In this document: in pieces, positions 27,359 through 36,312 of the stretch
How the letters are laid out: each line of letters opens with the position of its first letter
Numbering within the stretch: position 1 is the first letter of the stretch
From: Deltaproteobacteria bacterium
Lineage (GTDB): Bacteria > Myxococcota_A > UBA9160 > SMWR01
DNA: 43,956 bases
Assembly (NCBI GenBank): GCA_002729515.1
Contig: PBYF01000007.1
Span: forward strand, 1 to 43,956
Direction: 5' to 3'
Position numbers and translations under genes: made by a program
The notes under the pieces: model-generated
What the model saw: only the letters and a program-made list of their open reading frames with translations
Told to the model about the DNA's origin: nothing
The model's database searches: none

Positions 27359-28171
27359 ATGCAGAATGCTAATTGTTTTCGATCTCTTGTTTCAGCACCA
27401 GTCCTCGCGATCGCACTGGTCCTGTTGGCTGTTGGGGCCTGCAGTGAAGATCCTGAAGAAAAATTACGAGATGCCGGAAAGCAGCTCGATGCGGTGCAAA
27501 AAGACGCTCAGAGGGCTCAGCAGCGACTCGGCACTGACCAGCAGAAACTCGAACAGGCGCACAAGCAGGTAAGCGACGACCGCCAGGCTGTCGCCGATGC
27601 ACAGGGCCGCGTCGCCGAAGCGAATGAGAACGTGCGCCACTACGCCACCGACGACGTGGTGTTCCGCGAAGTGCAGCGACGACTGCTCGATGATTCCAAG
27701 CTCGTCAATACGGCGGTTTCGGTGGGGGTGACCAACGGTGTAGTGACACTCACGGGCGACGTGCCGAACGCCGAACTGCGCACGCTCGCCGGCAAGCTTG
27801 CCGAGACCAGCACCGGCGTCGTGAAAGTCGTCAACGACATACAGGTTTCCGACCCGAGTCCCGCGAAGCCCGGAGGCCCGACCTCAGCCGACGACAAGGA
27901 CGCACCGAGCGCAGATTCCGCGGCAAAGCCCGAGGCCGCAGCAAAGCCCGAGGCCGCAGCAAAGCCCGAGGCCGCAGCAAAGCCCGAGGCCGCGGCAAAG
28001 CCCGAGGCCGCAGCGAAGCCAGAAGCCGCAGCGAAGCCCGAGGCCGCAGCAAAGCCCGAGGCCGCAGCAAAGCCCGAGGCCGCAGCGAAGCCAGAAGCCG
28101 CGGCAAAGCCCGAGGCCGCAGCAAAGCCCGAGGCCGCAGCAAAGCCCGAGGCCGCAGCGACGAGTCAGTAG
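27359..28171 (+). CDS. BON-domain lipoprotein with KPEAAA repeat tail
   Basis: 270 residues from ATG 27359; AAGGAG at 27346-27351 is an excellent Shine-Dalgarno. The signal peptide ends in a lipobox with the modified Cys28 (LLAVGAC). Residues 31-92 are a heptad-rich coiled coil, and 98-163 a BON domain (VFREVQRRLLDDSKLVNTAV, NGVVTLTGDVPNAELRTLAG), a phospholipid-binding module of envelope proteins such as OsmY. Residues 190-267 are 13 tandem KPEAAA units ending in TSQ. The Lys-Pro-Ala-rich tail could extend through or bind the peptidoglycan. It is probably anchored in the outer or inner membrane facing the periplasm, with a stabilising role. Confidence 0.88.
   Translation: MQNANCFRSLVSAPVLAIALVLLAVGACSEDPEEKLRDAGKQLDAVQKDAQRAQQRLGTDQQKLEQAHKQVSDDRQAVADAQGRVAEANENVRHYATDDVVFREVQRRLLDDSKLVNTAVSVGVTNGVVTLTGDVPNAELRTLAGKLAETSTGVVKVVNDIQVSDPSPAKPGGPTSADDKDAPSADSAAKPEAAAKPEAAAKPEAAAKPEAAAKPEAAAKPEAAAKPEAAAKPEAAAKPEAAAKPEAAAKPEAAAKPEAAAKPEAAATSQ
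27926..28159 (+). repeat. 13 tandem 18-bp units encoding KPEAAA
   Basis: Units start every 18 bp from 27926 to 28142. All 13 encode exactly KPEAAA, while third positions vary (units 6 and 10 use CCA GAA instead of CCC GAG; several units swap GCA/GCG in the last two codons). Variation is therefore only synonymous, which suggests selection on the peptide rather than very recent expansion alone. Confidence 0.97.
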
Positions 28172-28280
28172 CGGAAATCCGGGCGGTGGCGGCCGGCAAG
28201 ATCGCGCCCGGTCAGAACCCTCCGGGAAGATTCCGCCAGACCATCCAGATGACTTCATTGCTCCTGGACCTCCATCTCCC

Positions 28281-29402
28281 TCACTGGAGTCCTCGTCGGG
28301 CTCGCCGTGCCGTTCTACCTGTTGCGCGTTGCGCGACCGCTGCGCCGAGGCCGAGAGCGGCGAGTATCAGCAACCCGATCCCCGCGGCCCCAGATACAGG
28401 CACCTCCGTTGCTCGAGCAGGAACCACGAGGTCCACCAAGACAGGAAAATGGTCCGACGCATCCGTGCTCGCGCTCGCGGCCAAAGGACTCCCGATCAGG
28501 GTCAGACCGGGGGCAAGACCTTCATCCTGGGAGTCGTAGACCTCCGCCGAGACTCCCATCGATCCCAACGCTTCACTCACGAGAACGTAGTCGAGACGCC
28601 GGCCCGAGGACGGCCGGGTGGCGTCCGAGCCATCGAGCTGCAGGGCAGTCACGAGCGTCGCATTCACCCCCGTGGGCAATCGGAGGGATTGGAATGGGTC
28701 GTTGGAAATCCCCGCTCCCGCTAGCTGTAGAGCGAGGTCGGAACCCAGAGAGAACGACCCCGGGAGACCCGAGGGCAGACTGGTAACGGGGTTGGGGGTC
28801 TTGGGAACCGAATCCGCTTCCTCGTTCACATCCCCCATAATCACGTAGGCATCGACTTCACTGAAAAGATCGGCGATCGACTGGCCGATCCGAATCGACT
28901 CGATGGCGCGCCGAAACTCATCGTCGTTCCCCGTTCCCGACTTCCAGTGCTGCGTCACCAGCGTGAGATCCAGCGCATTGCCCGGAACATCGATGACAAC
29001 TTCCAGTGGGAGACGCGTGATGTCGTTCGCAGCGGAATCGCCAGAGAGACTCGACGACGTGTGTTCGATTGCTGGGCCCACGAAGGCGTGTCGGCTCAAT
29101 ACCGCGTTCCGGTCGCTCCCGAACGGCGCACCGCTCGAATACGTGAGATACGGGTAACCGGCTTCAGAGGCGAGCTGCTCGAGGTTCGCCGTATCGGCGG
29201 CGCTGGCGATCTCATTCAAGGCAACCACGTCTGCCCCGATGCGACCGAGAACGTCCAGGGCCGCCTCGTACTCGGTCGTTCCGGCCGAACCGACTGTTTC
29301 GATATTCCAGGTGGCGATACGAATCTGAGTCTGTGCCTGGCCGCTATTGGGGAGCAGCCCGAGGCAGAGAATCCAGAAGATGAGCGCGCAGCGCCAGATC
29401 AT
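28281..29402 (-). CDS. Secreted endonuclease/exonuclease/phosphatase-family protein with C-terminal anchor
   Basis: 373 residues from ATG 29402. After a signal peptide (ALIFWILCLGLLPNSGQAQ) come all the EEP-superfamily motifs in order: TWNIE (Asn33), ALNEI (Glu64), LVTQHWKSG (His), IMGDVNEEAD (Asp/Asn), RRLDYVLVS and SDHFPVLVD (the terminal Ser-Asp-His). It should thus be a metal-dependent phosphodiesterase or nuclease acting outside the cytoplasm, for example on DNA or phospholipid. The end is a sorting tail, VPVSGAAGIGLLILAALGLG then an Arg-rich stretch. It converges with the BON gene; the 109 bp between them hold no clear terminator. Confidence 0.9.
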   Translation of the reverse strand: MIWRCALIFWILCLGLLPNSGQAQTQIRIATWNIETVGSAGTTEYEAALDVLGRIGADVVALNEIASAADTANLEQLASEAGYPYLTYSSGAPFGSDRNAVLSRHAFVGPAIEHTSSSLSGDSAANDITRLPLEVVIDVPGNALDLTLVTQHWKSGTGNDDEFRRAIESIRIGQSIADLFSEVDAYVIMGDVNEEADSVPKTPNPVTSLPSGLPGSFSLGSDLALQLAGAGISNDPFQSLRLPTGVNATLVTALQLDGSDATRPSSGRRLDYVLVSEALGSMGVSAEVYDSQDEGLAPGLTLIGSPLAASASTDASDHFPVLVDLVVPARATEVPVSGAAGIGLLILAALGLGAAVAQRATGRTARRARRGLQ

Positions 29403-29566
29403 GGACGGGACCTTGGGTAACGCTCATCGTACTCCCAGATGGAATCGCCCGCGATGGGCAAACGGCCGATCCCCGGCCGAATTCTGCCACGAGGACTCGC
29501 TATCTGGCGGAATGTTCCGGGTGGAGGTCGAGACGGTGACCGATGTTCGAAGTCGCCCGCGACCCG

Positions 29567-31262
29567 TCACGCTGCAGGGTACGCTCCACCGCGGCGCGCC
29601 TGCACACCGAAATGGACGAGCCCAGACACCAGGACGGCCCAGCCGAAGGGTGCCAACAGCGGCACGGGCGCCTCCGCCGAAGCACAGATCAGCAGGTCGT
29701 CGACCCCCCCCTTCCACGAGACTGCCATCGGCGGTTCCATCGGAGACCTGGAGGCGGAACTTAACACTCGAGCCCGCCGCCACCCGGGTCGTCGTCTCAC
29801 GCCAGACTGCGTTCGTCGCGACATCGCCGATCGACTTCAGGCTGGAATAGCTGGTCCCGCTGTCAGTCGATATCTCGAGCAGGAAAAAGTCACCGGACGG
29901 GTCATCAGCGGTCTCGCTCTGGCCGTGGAAGTACCAGATCGAGACCTCGGAATCGACGCTGACCGGATAAACCGGAGACTCCACGATGCAGACGCCACCG
30001 TCGACATCTTCGTTTCCATTGCTCGTGTTGGTGGCAGTGAATAGGGCCCGGCCGACACCCGACGTGTGGTCGCCCGCCACCTGGGTAAGGACGCCGCCCG
30101 CGGACGACTGCTCGGTGGGAGTGGCGGTCACGAAGGCCCCCGCCGAACAGGTGGACGCGATGCTGTTGAGCCAGCCTGCGGGACCAGCCTCGAAATGCTC
30201 GTCGACGGAGCAGCCGACGGGCCACGTGGCCTCGATCGAATCGAACCAGTCTTCCGGGGTGCGAAAGTCCCGCTTCTGTTCGATGTGGATGAACCTTCCG
30301 CTGTAGCCACTCGCCGCAGTGCCACAAACCGACTGCAGAGCCACACCGTTCAAGAGACGTCCCTGGGTGTTGGTGGTGGCGTTGAGCGTACAGCTCGGCG
30401 TGCCTCCTGGAACGACCACAGCCCAGTCCGGGTGTTGCGCTTCGAGCTCCGCTTGCAGAGTCAGGATGTCCTCTCCGGCAGCGGGCGTACCGTTTCCAGG
30501 GGACCGGCCGTAGGTCATGTAGACGTCCACGCCAGGGCAGGTCGAGGCTCCCATGCCGTGAAATTGAATCACCACCAGTTCCTCGTGAAGCTGCTGCGTC
30601 TGGTACCACTCGAGCATCGCCTCGGTGGTGGTGTGGAACATATTCTCGACGTTGTGCGCAGCGTCGGATTCCCCATAAGAGCTTTGGCAAGCACTGATGG
30701 CATCGTTGGCGTTGCGGTGGCTGCCGGTCAAGAGGAAGCTTCGCGCCCGGGTCGTCTTGAAGACGCTTACCCCCTGAAGTGCGGTGTCGAGATCGTTCAG
30801 TGGGTGGGAAATCTGGATCGCCAGCTCGCGTCGCGGTTCGAGGCTGGTGACGAACGTTCCCCAGGCCTTCTTGTCCGGATCGCCGTTCTCGGCAATCTCG
30901 GCCAGCACACAGTACGTGTCGCCGTTCGAAGCATCGGTAAAGGCAGTGATCTCGTAGAGGCCGGAGAAGCCCGAGGGCAGCGCGACCGAGGCGCAGGCGC
31001 CGCTCTGGGTGCCGTCGAGCAACTCCTTCACCACTTCGTCCCAGTCGAGCTGTTCGCCGGGGCTCGGCACGCTAAAGCCGTTGCTGCCGCTGCGCGGCAT
31101 GTGGTTCGAGTCGACGAGACAGGCGGTCAGCTCCTCGAGGGTCGTTGCCCCCGGGCATACCGCAACCGTTGCACCGATGTCGGCCGGCTGGAGGAACAGC
31201 GTCCCGACCGCGGTAGCAAGCAGCGGCGTGACCCCACGTTTGGAAATGACGCCCAACTTCAT
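29567..31262 (-). pseudogene. Secreted protein with anchor out of frame at a poly-G tract
   Basis: From ATG 31262 (MKLGVISKRGVTPLLATAVG, signal peptide) about 515 residues read in one frame. An N-terminal domain has conserved-looking His/Asp/Glu blocks (SHRNANDAISAC, ESDAAHNVENMFHTTTEAML, VVIQFHGMGAS, FIHIEQKRDFRTPEDWF), possibly a zinc amidohydrolase-like fold. Two beta-rich segments of about 70 residues each follow. At 29704-29711 there are eight Gs (minus strand). As written, the frame continues into about 70 non-native residues and stops at 29424. With seven Gs it reads VDDLLICASAEAPVPLLAPF then GWAVLVSGLVHFG and a basic end, stopping at 29567, an obvious sorting tail. Either a sequencing error, a mutation, or reversible slippage. 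The 234 bp upstream, to 31496, contain no gene. Confidence 0.75.
29704..29711 (-). other. 8-G homopolymer at the anchor frameshift
   Basis: Eight consecutive C on the plus strand (G on the coding strand) sit exactly at the frame break of the secreted protein at 29567-31262. Loss of one base restores the sorting tail. An equally long run at 23196-23203 inside pqiB is in frame, so such runs are tolerated here. Confidence 0.85.
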
Positions 31263-31496
31263 TTTTGTACACGAGGCATTTGCAGAGAACAACCGGAGCA
31301 CCTGTCGCGAGCGGCTGATGGAACGCACCGCGGAAGTTGCTGGACAGCGCTTCAGAACGAGGAAAAGGCAATCGTGGTGTCTGCTTGGACGTATCGTTGC
31401 GCATGCAGTCGAGATCCGAATCCGCCCGCACTGTCCCGCGGCGGGCGCGTCCATCTCCGTCAGCCGGAGACGATCCCCTGCCGGGCCACCTCGCCC

Positions 31497-32672
31497 CTAG
31501 GTTTCGGGGCGAACCCAGCGTCCGCCTCGTCGAGTGAGCTCCGTTGCAGCGGCAGCAACCACGAGGGGCATCACCACAAAGGCGAATCGCGGGGTCGAGA
31601 AGAAAGCCACGTGCACCAGCGTGATCGTCACCACAGGAATCGCCAGGAGCTGGAACTCGAAACGCCGACGGCCGCTCACCGCGGCCAGGGCGCCCAGCAG
31701 CAGCAGCGGGAAGCGCAGGCCGAGGAGCAGATTTTCCCAGGCCGGTCGGGGGACGTCGAGCGGGTAGGGGCCCCAGAGTTCCCACAATGAGCTGGCGCGT
31801 TGGTGAACGAACTCGATCGGGTGCTCGGCGGCGAAGCGCAGATACGTTTGCATTGGCGCCGCGCGATCCGCTTCAGAGAACATCTCCTTGGACCAGCCGA
31901 ATCCCGAGCTCGTGTCCGACACCGCGAGCAGAAGGTTCGAGCCGAGGTTGCGGCTCGGCTCCACCACACCAGCCAACAGAAGAATGGCGTAGGCCGCACC
32001 GACGCCTGCCGCTCCGGCTACAAGGCGCGCGAACCCGGGTCGCGCGTCACTGCGCAACGCGACCAGGGCGAAGACGCCCAGCAGAGCAGGCGTCAGGGTG
32101 CTCCGGAACAGTGCCGCAGCAGCGAGGCAGGCGGCCCCGGTGACGAAATGCCGGCGGCACAGGGCCAGCATCCCGCAGGCCAGCAGGAAGGCTGCCGACA
32201 CATCAGAGAGCAAATAATGAACGTAGACCAGCTGATTCGGGAGAAACGCCAGTATCACAGCCGCTCCCAGCGCTCCCCGCTCCCCCGAGCCCAGTGAGCG
32301 CGCAATGCCGTGAGCGAGCGCCACCATGGCGGTGGAAAGAATCGCGTTGAGCGCGAGCAGCACCGCTTCCACGCGCGCGGAAGGGAACAAGAGCTTGGCC
32401 GCGGCCACGAGCAGCGGATAACCGTTCGGAAAGTGGCCCTCGGGATCACCGGCAAGGATCCGATCGGCCATCCGGAAGTAGACCGCGGTGTCTGGGGTAA
32501 CCCAGTCGAAGCCCGCGCCGAATACCACGAACAAGCGCAGCAAAAGCGCAGCAAGCAGGATCCAACCGAGCAGTGGGCCCACCTCCCGCACCGAGTATAA
32601 GCCGCTGCGCTGCGAAGCGGAGTGCAGATCCAGCCGTGTGGAGACCCGAACTGCGTCTGCCGCGTCATTCAC
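31497..32672 (-). CDS. GT39-like membrane glycosyltransferase
   Basis: 391 residues from GTG 32672, with about ten hydrophobic segments. The first periplasmic loop (DWVTPDTAVYFRMADRILAG) contains the acidic residue usual in polyprenyl-phosphate-sugar-using transferases, and FPNGYPLLVAAAKLLF follows. It begins 9 bp after the stop of the CaiB fusion and may be the last gene of that operon, although function suggests a surface-glycan role. The Shine-Dalgarno is weak (GATGAG), so coupling to the upstream gene is plausible. Donor and acceptor unknown. Confidence 0.85.
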   Translation of the reverse strand: MNDAADAVRVSTRLDLHSASQRSGLYSVREVGPLLGWILLAALLLRLFVVFGAGFDWVTPDTAVYFRMADRILAGDPEGHFPNGYPLLVAAAKLLFPSARVEAVLLALNAILSTAMVALAHGIARSLGSGERGALGAAVILAFLPNQLVYVHYLLSDVSAAFLLACGMLALCRRHFVTGAACLAAAALFRSTLTPALLGVFALVALRSDARPGFARLVAGAAGVGAAYAILLLAGVVEPSRNLGSNLLLAVSDTSSGFGWSKEMFSEADRAAPMQTYLRFAAEHPIEFVHQRASSLWELWGPYPLDVPRPAWENLLLGLRFPLLLLGALAAVSGRRRFEFQLLAIPVVTITLVHVAFFSTPRFAFVVMPLVVAAAATELTRRGGRWVRPET

Positions 32673-32681
32673 CTCATCGCA

Positions 32682-35114
32682 TCAAACACCAGCGGGCCAG
32701 TCACCGATTACCTTCTCCGCCGCCAGCGCCTCGATCTCGTCTTCACCATGGCCGAGTTCGCGCAGGATCTCGGCGTTGTGCTCGCCGAGCACCGGTGCCG
32801 CGTGCTTCAACCAGTGGTCGACGCTCGCGAACCGGAAGGGCGCACCCATGGTCGCCTGACGCCCCACGATCGCGTGCCCGACTTCGTCCAGGAACCCGCG
32901 CGCGACGAACTGCGGGTGTTCGGCGAGGGTGCGCGGATCGACGACGGTTGCGGCCGGCACACCCGCCGCAACCAGCTCCGCCACGCAGGCGTCGCGATCG
33001 CACTCCGCGAACACACGGCGAAGCCCTTCATCGAGTTCGTCCTGCCGGCTGCGTCGCGAGGCCAGGTCCACACCGACCTGCGTGGCCCAGCCGGGGCGAT
33101 CGAGCCAGTCCAGGAGCGCCTGCCATTGCGCTTCGCTGGCCACCGAGAGCGCGAGCCACTTGGGGCTCTCGAAAACGTCGTGACCGCGGCAGGGATACAG
33201 ACCCTGGGGCGCGGCCTCCGGGCTGCGATTGCCCTGGCGCTGCATCAGGTTCCCGTACGCGGTGTATTCGATCACCTGCTCGGCGGTGATGTTCAGGGCG
33301 GCTTCGAGCATCGAGCACTCGACGAAGTGACCCCGTCCGTCCTGATCGCGCTCGGCCATCGCCACCAGCAGCGCGAAGGCCGCGTGGACGCCAGCCAGCG
33401 GATCGCACGGACCGCGCTGAATTCGCGGTTGATCGTCGGTGTGCCCCGTCAGCCACGAAAGGCCGGCCATCTGTTCCATGGTCGCCGCGAAGCCCACGTG
33501 TTCGCGCCAGGGTCCGTCGAGGCCGGAGGCGGGCATTCGGACATAGTGACAGCGGGGGTTCAGCGCCTGCACCTTTTCCCAGGTGATGCCGAAGCGGTCC
33601 ATCACGCGCGGGCTGAAGTTTTCCACCAGTGCGTCGGCACCGGCAACCAGAGACTCGAAGATCGCCATCCCCTTCGGATGGGAGAGGTCCACCGTCAGCC
33701 CGCGCTTATTCGAATTGGTCGACAGGAAGATGAAGCTGCACTCCCACCATTCCTTGTGCTGCGAAGCAAACGTGCCGCCCAGGGCACGGCTCCCATCGAT
33801 TTTCTGGATGGATTCGACGTGGATGACGTCGGCACCGAGCATCGCGAGGATGTGCGTGGCGATCGGACCCGCCCACCAGGTCGTCGCATCGAGGATGCGC
33901 ATGCCCTCGAGCGGGAGACGGCACTCGCCGGAGAGCTTCGGTCGCTTCGGAGTGCGCGCTTCGATCCGGCCGCCGTGTTCGCCGAGGCGGGGAGCGCGGC
34001 GCGGGGAGCCGGGCGCCTGGCCGTCGATGCGATACGGGGGAGCCGGTCGCCTGAACCCGCCCGACGGATCTTCCACGAACACGCCGCGCGCCTGGAGCTG
34101 CTCGTGCTCGAGCACGGTCTCGCCGTTGCAGATGGGAGCAACGGGAATCCTCAACATCTGGGCCATCTCGACGATCTCGTCGGTCGTATGCGCCCTGGTA
34201 AAGCCGTGAACGATCTCTTGCCACTCATCGAGGCGCCCCAGGCGCTGGGCAAACTGGTCGAAGTCTCCGGACTCGCGGAGGTCGGGGCGTCCGATCATCA
34301 TCAGGAAGTCCGACATCTGTTGCGCGGAGTAGGTGGTGAAGCCAACGAAGCCGTCGCGAGTGGGTTCGATGGACGGCGTCTCGAAGTTCGGCATCGTCCC
34401 CAATGCCGGGGGACGCCCCAGAATCCCCCACATCAGGTCGACGTGACAATTCGTGGCCAACGCCGTCACTTCCTGCAGGGAGAAATCGATGTGCTCGCCG
34501 TGGCCCGTCGCCTGGGCGCGCCGGATCGCCGCCAGCGCCGCCACCGCGGCGGAAGCCCCCCCAGACCACGCCGCGATGCTGCCGCCGGCCTGGAAGGGCT
34601 CGCAACCCGGACGCCCTCGCCCGCCGATCGAGCCGGCCTCGGCCTGAATCGTGAAATCCGTGGCGGGGCGTCCGGCCATGGGCCCCGTCAGGCCAAAGGG
34701 TGTGATCGACAGGATCACCAGGCCGGCGTGGCGGTCGCACAGCGCTCCGCGGTCGCAAGCGCCGGGCGGAAGGTCTTCGATCAACAGATCCGCGCTCGCG
34801 ATCAGGGCCTCGCTCTCACCACGAGAAACCGCTTCGGCGCCGCCTCCTCGGAGCTCCGCTTCGGCGCCGCCTCCTCGGAGCTCCGCGTCGAGCGTGCCGA
34901 CGACGCTTCGTTTCGAGGCGTTCAGATACCGGAAGAGCGCCCCGTCCTCGCCGCCGAGATCGGCCCGGGAAGCCGACCACTTGCGCAGGGGATCGCCGCC
35001 CGGTGCTTCGAGCTTGATCACATCTGCACCGCCGTCGGCAAAGAGCTTGGCGCAGTAGGGGCCCGCGATTCCGCTCGCGTGATCGATGACGCGCAGGTCC
35101 TTCAACCCGTGCAC
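32682..35114 (-). CDS. Two-domain (fused) CaiB/BaiF family III CoA-transferase
   Basis: 810 residues from GTG 35114 (GGGAGG six bases upstream), two CaiB-type domains in one chain. Domain 1 (about 1-385) starts LKDLRVIDHASGIAGPYCAK and keeps the catalytic Asp (Asp153 in GRPATDFTIQAEAG). Domain 2 (from about 400) starts LEGMRILDATTWWAGPIATH but reads GFAATMEQMAGLS where the Asp should be, so it is probably structural. Family III enzymes move CoA between carboxylic acids and normally work as interlaced dimers; a fusion would mimic one. A 9-residue duplication (ELRGGGAEA, 78-95) lies in an exposed part of domain 1. The gene follows the DapB-like dehydrogenase by 52 bp. The acyl substrate is unknown. 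Confidence 0.93.
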   Translation of the reverse strand: MHGLKDLRVIDHASGIAGPYCAKLFADGGADVIKLEAPGGDPLRKWSASRADLGGEDGALFRYLNASKRSVVGTLDAELRGGGAEAELRGGGAEAVSRGESEALIASADLLIEDLPPGACDRGALCDRHAGLVILSITPFGLTGPMAGRPATDFTIQAEAGSIGGRGRPGCEPFQAGGSIAAWSGGASAAVAALAAIRRAQATGHGEHIDFSLQEVTALATNCHVDLMWGILGRPPALGTMPNFETPSIEPTRDGFVGFTTYSAQQMSDFLMMIGRPDLRESGDFDQFAQRLGRLDEWQEIVHGFTRAHTTDEIVEMAQMLRIPVAPICNGETVLEHEQLQARGVFVEDPSGGFRRPAPPYRIDGQAPGSPRRAPRLGEHGGRIEARTPKRPKLSGECRLPLEGMRILDATTWWAGPIATHILAMLGADVIHVESIQKIDGSRALGGTFASQHKEWWECSFIFLSTNSNKRGLTVDLSHPKGMAIFESLVAGADALVENFSPRVMDRFGITWEKVQALNPRCHYVRMPASGLDGPWREHVGFAATMEQMAGLSWLTGHTDDQPRIQRGPCDPLAGVHAAFALLVAMAERDQDGRGHFVECSMLEAALNITAEQVIEYTAYGNLMQRQGNRSPEAAPQGLYPCRGHDVFESPKWLALSVASEAQWQALLDWLDRPGWATQVGVDLASRRSRQDELDEGLRRVFAECDRDACVAELVAAGVPAATVVDPRTLAEHPQFVARGFLDEVGHAIVGRQATMGAPFRFASVDHWLKHAAPVLGEHNAEILRELGHGEDEIEALAAEKVIGDWPAGV
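34830..34883 (-). repeat. 27-bp perfect tandem duplication inside the CoA-transferase gene
   Basis: Two identical 27-bp units (34830-34856 and 34857-34883) encode ELRGGGAEA twice. The frame is kept. Perfect identity suggests a recent slip. Confidence 0.92.
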
Positions 35115-35166
35115 GACACGCCTCCCGTGAAGACACGAGCCCGAATCGGTACCGGGGGCGCGTGCT

Positions 35167-36243
35167 TCACCTCGGGGTCACGTGATCACCCATGCACCCG
35201 GTAATCATGGGAAGATCCAGATAGGTCTTGATGCCCGGGTTGCCGGCTTCGCACACCAGGGGCACCGCGTTGACCAGGTGGAAACCGGTCGTGCTGAGGC
35301 CCTGTGCCACCCGCTCGTCCTGCGACAGATTCTCCGGAAAATCGATATCGACGATCAGGTTCACGTCGCCTTCGATCTTGATCCGCCACCCGGAAGATCG
35401 CGGAATATCCATCTTGGTTTGGAGGCGAGTCTGCTCGATGTCGTCCACGTACCAGATCTGCTCCTCGATGATTTCCGTTCCTTCCCGGGTCGTTCCGATG
35501 TGCCGATAGTGGTTCAGGGCGATCGTGTCTTTCTCGATGATTCCCACCGCCGTCTCGATGGGCTGGTTCGCCAGGATGAAGTCGTGTTTCGCCTCGTAGG
35601 AAACGATTTCACTTCCCAGACCTGCAGCGATCATGTCGATCGGCTCGTACCAGCTCTTGGCAAGCATCTCCTTGATGCGGTTGTTCTCCGCTTCTTCCGG
35701 TGTCTTCCCGAGGTTCATCAGCTCCCGCATGACACCCTCGGAGCTGTAGGTGCGGCAATCTCCGCATTCGGTCATGGTGATCCGGTCGATCCGATTGCAC
35801 CATCCGGTGAACGTCAGGGGGAAGCGCTCGGCAATGCCCCCGGGGTTGCACCCGGAGGCGTGCATGTTGACGTTGCCCTGCTTGCAGGCGACGTCGAGCG
35901 CGGCGGCCGTCGTGGGATTCTGGATGAAGGGGAACCAGTACGGGCAGGGTGTAATGACGTGCTTGCCGGACTCCAAGAGACGGCACATTTCACCGAGATC
36001 CCAGGGCATCGGACAGTAGATCACGCAATCGGCTTCGAGAGCCATGATCGAATCGATGTCCTGCGTTGCCACGACACCGGTGTCTTCCACTCCAATGATC
36101 TCGCCGGCGTCGCGTCCGGCTTTGGAGTCGCTGTACACCTTCACGCCGACGAGCTCGAGTTGGGGATGCCGGAGGATCCCCTTCAGCGCAGCACTTCCCA
36201 CCACGCCGGTAGCCCACTGGATGACTCTGTATTTCTCCGCCAC
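35167..36243 (-). CDS. DapB-like NAD(P)-dependent dehydrogenase/reductase
   Basis: 358 residues from GTG 36243, chosen for GAGGAGG five bases upstream; a longer start at 36270 lacks one. The N-terminal Rossmann fold reads YRVIQWATGVVGSAALKGIL, then HPQLELVGVKVYSDSKAGRD, a form seen in dihydrodipicolinate-reductase-like and 2,4-diaminopentanoate-dehydrogenase-like proteins. The C-terminal domain includes ASGCNPGGIAERFPL and GFHLVNAVPLVCEAGNPGIK. Such proteins occur widely in lipid- and steroid-degrading bacteria without a proven substrate. It lies between the enoyl-CoA hydratase and CoA-transferase genes (69- and 52-bp gaps), so it is presumably a redox step in the same pathway. Confidence 0.9.
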   Translation of the reverse strand: MAEKYRVIQWATGVVGSAALKGILRHPQLELVGVKVYSDSKAGRDAGEIIGVEDTGVVATQDIDSIMALEADCVIYCPMPWDLGEMCRLLESGKHVITPCPYWFPFIQNPTTAAALDVACKQGNVNMHASGCNPGGIAERFPLTFTGWCNRIDRITMTECGDCRTYSSEGVMRELMNLGKTPEEAENNRIKEMLAKSWYEPIDMIAAGLGSEIVSYEAKHDFILANQPIETAVGIIEKDTIALNHYRHIGTTREGTEIIEEQIWYVDDIEQTRLQTKMDIPRSSGWRIKIEGDVNLIVDIDFPENLSQDERVAQGLSTTGFHLVNAVPLVCEAGNPGIKTYLDLPMITGCMGDHVTPR

Positions 36244-36312
36244 GAGACCTCCTCTGTCCAAATGGTTCACACGGGCTTGGCCCGCGGGCTTCCGCTTCGA
36301 GATTTCTCCCCG

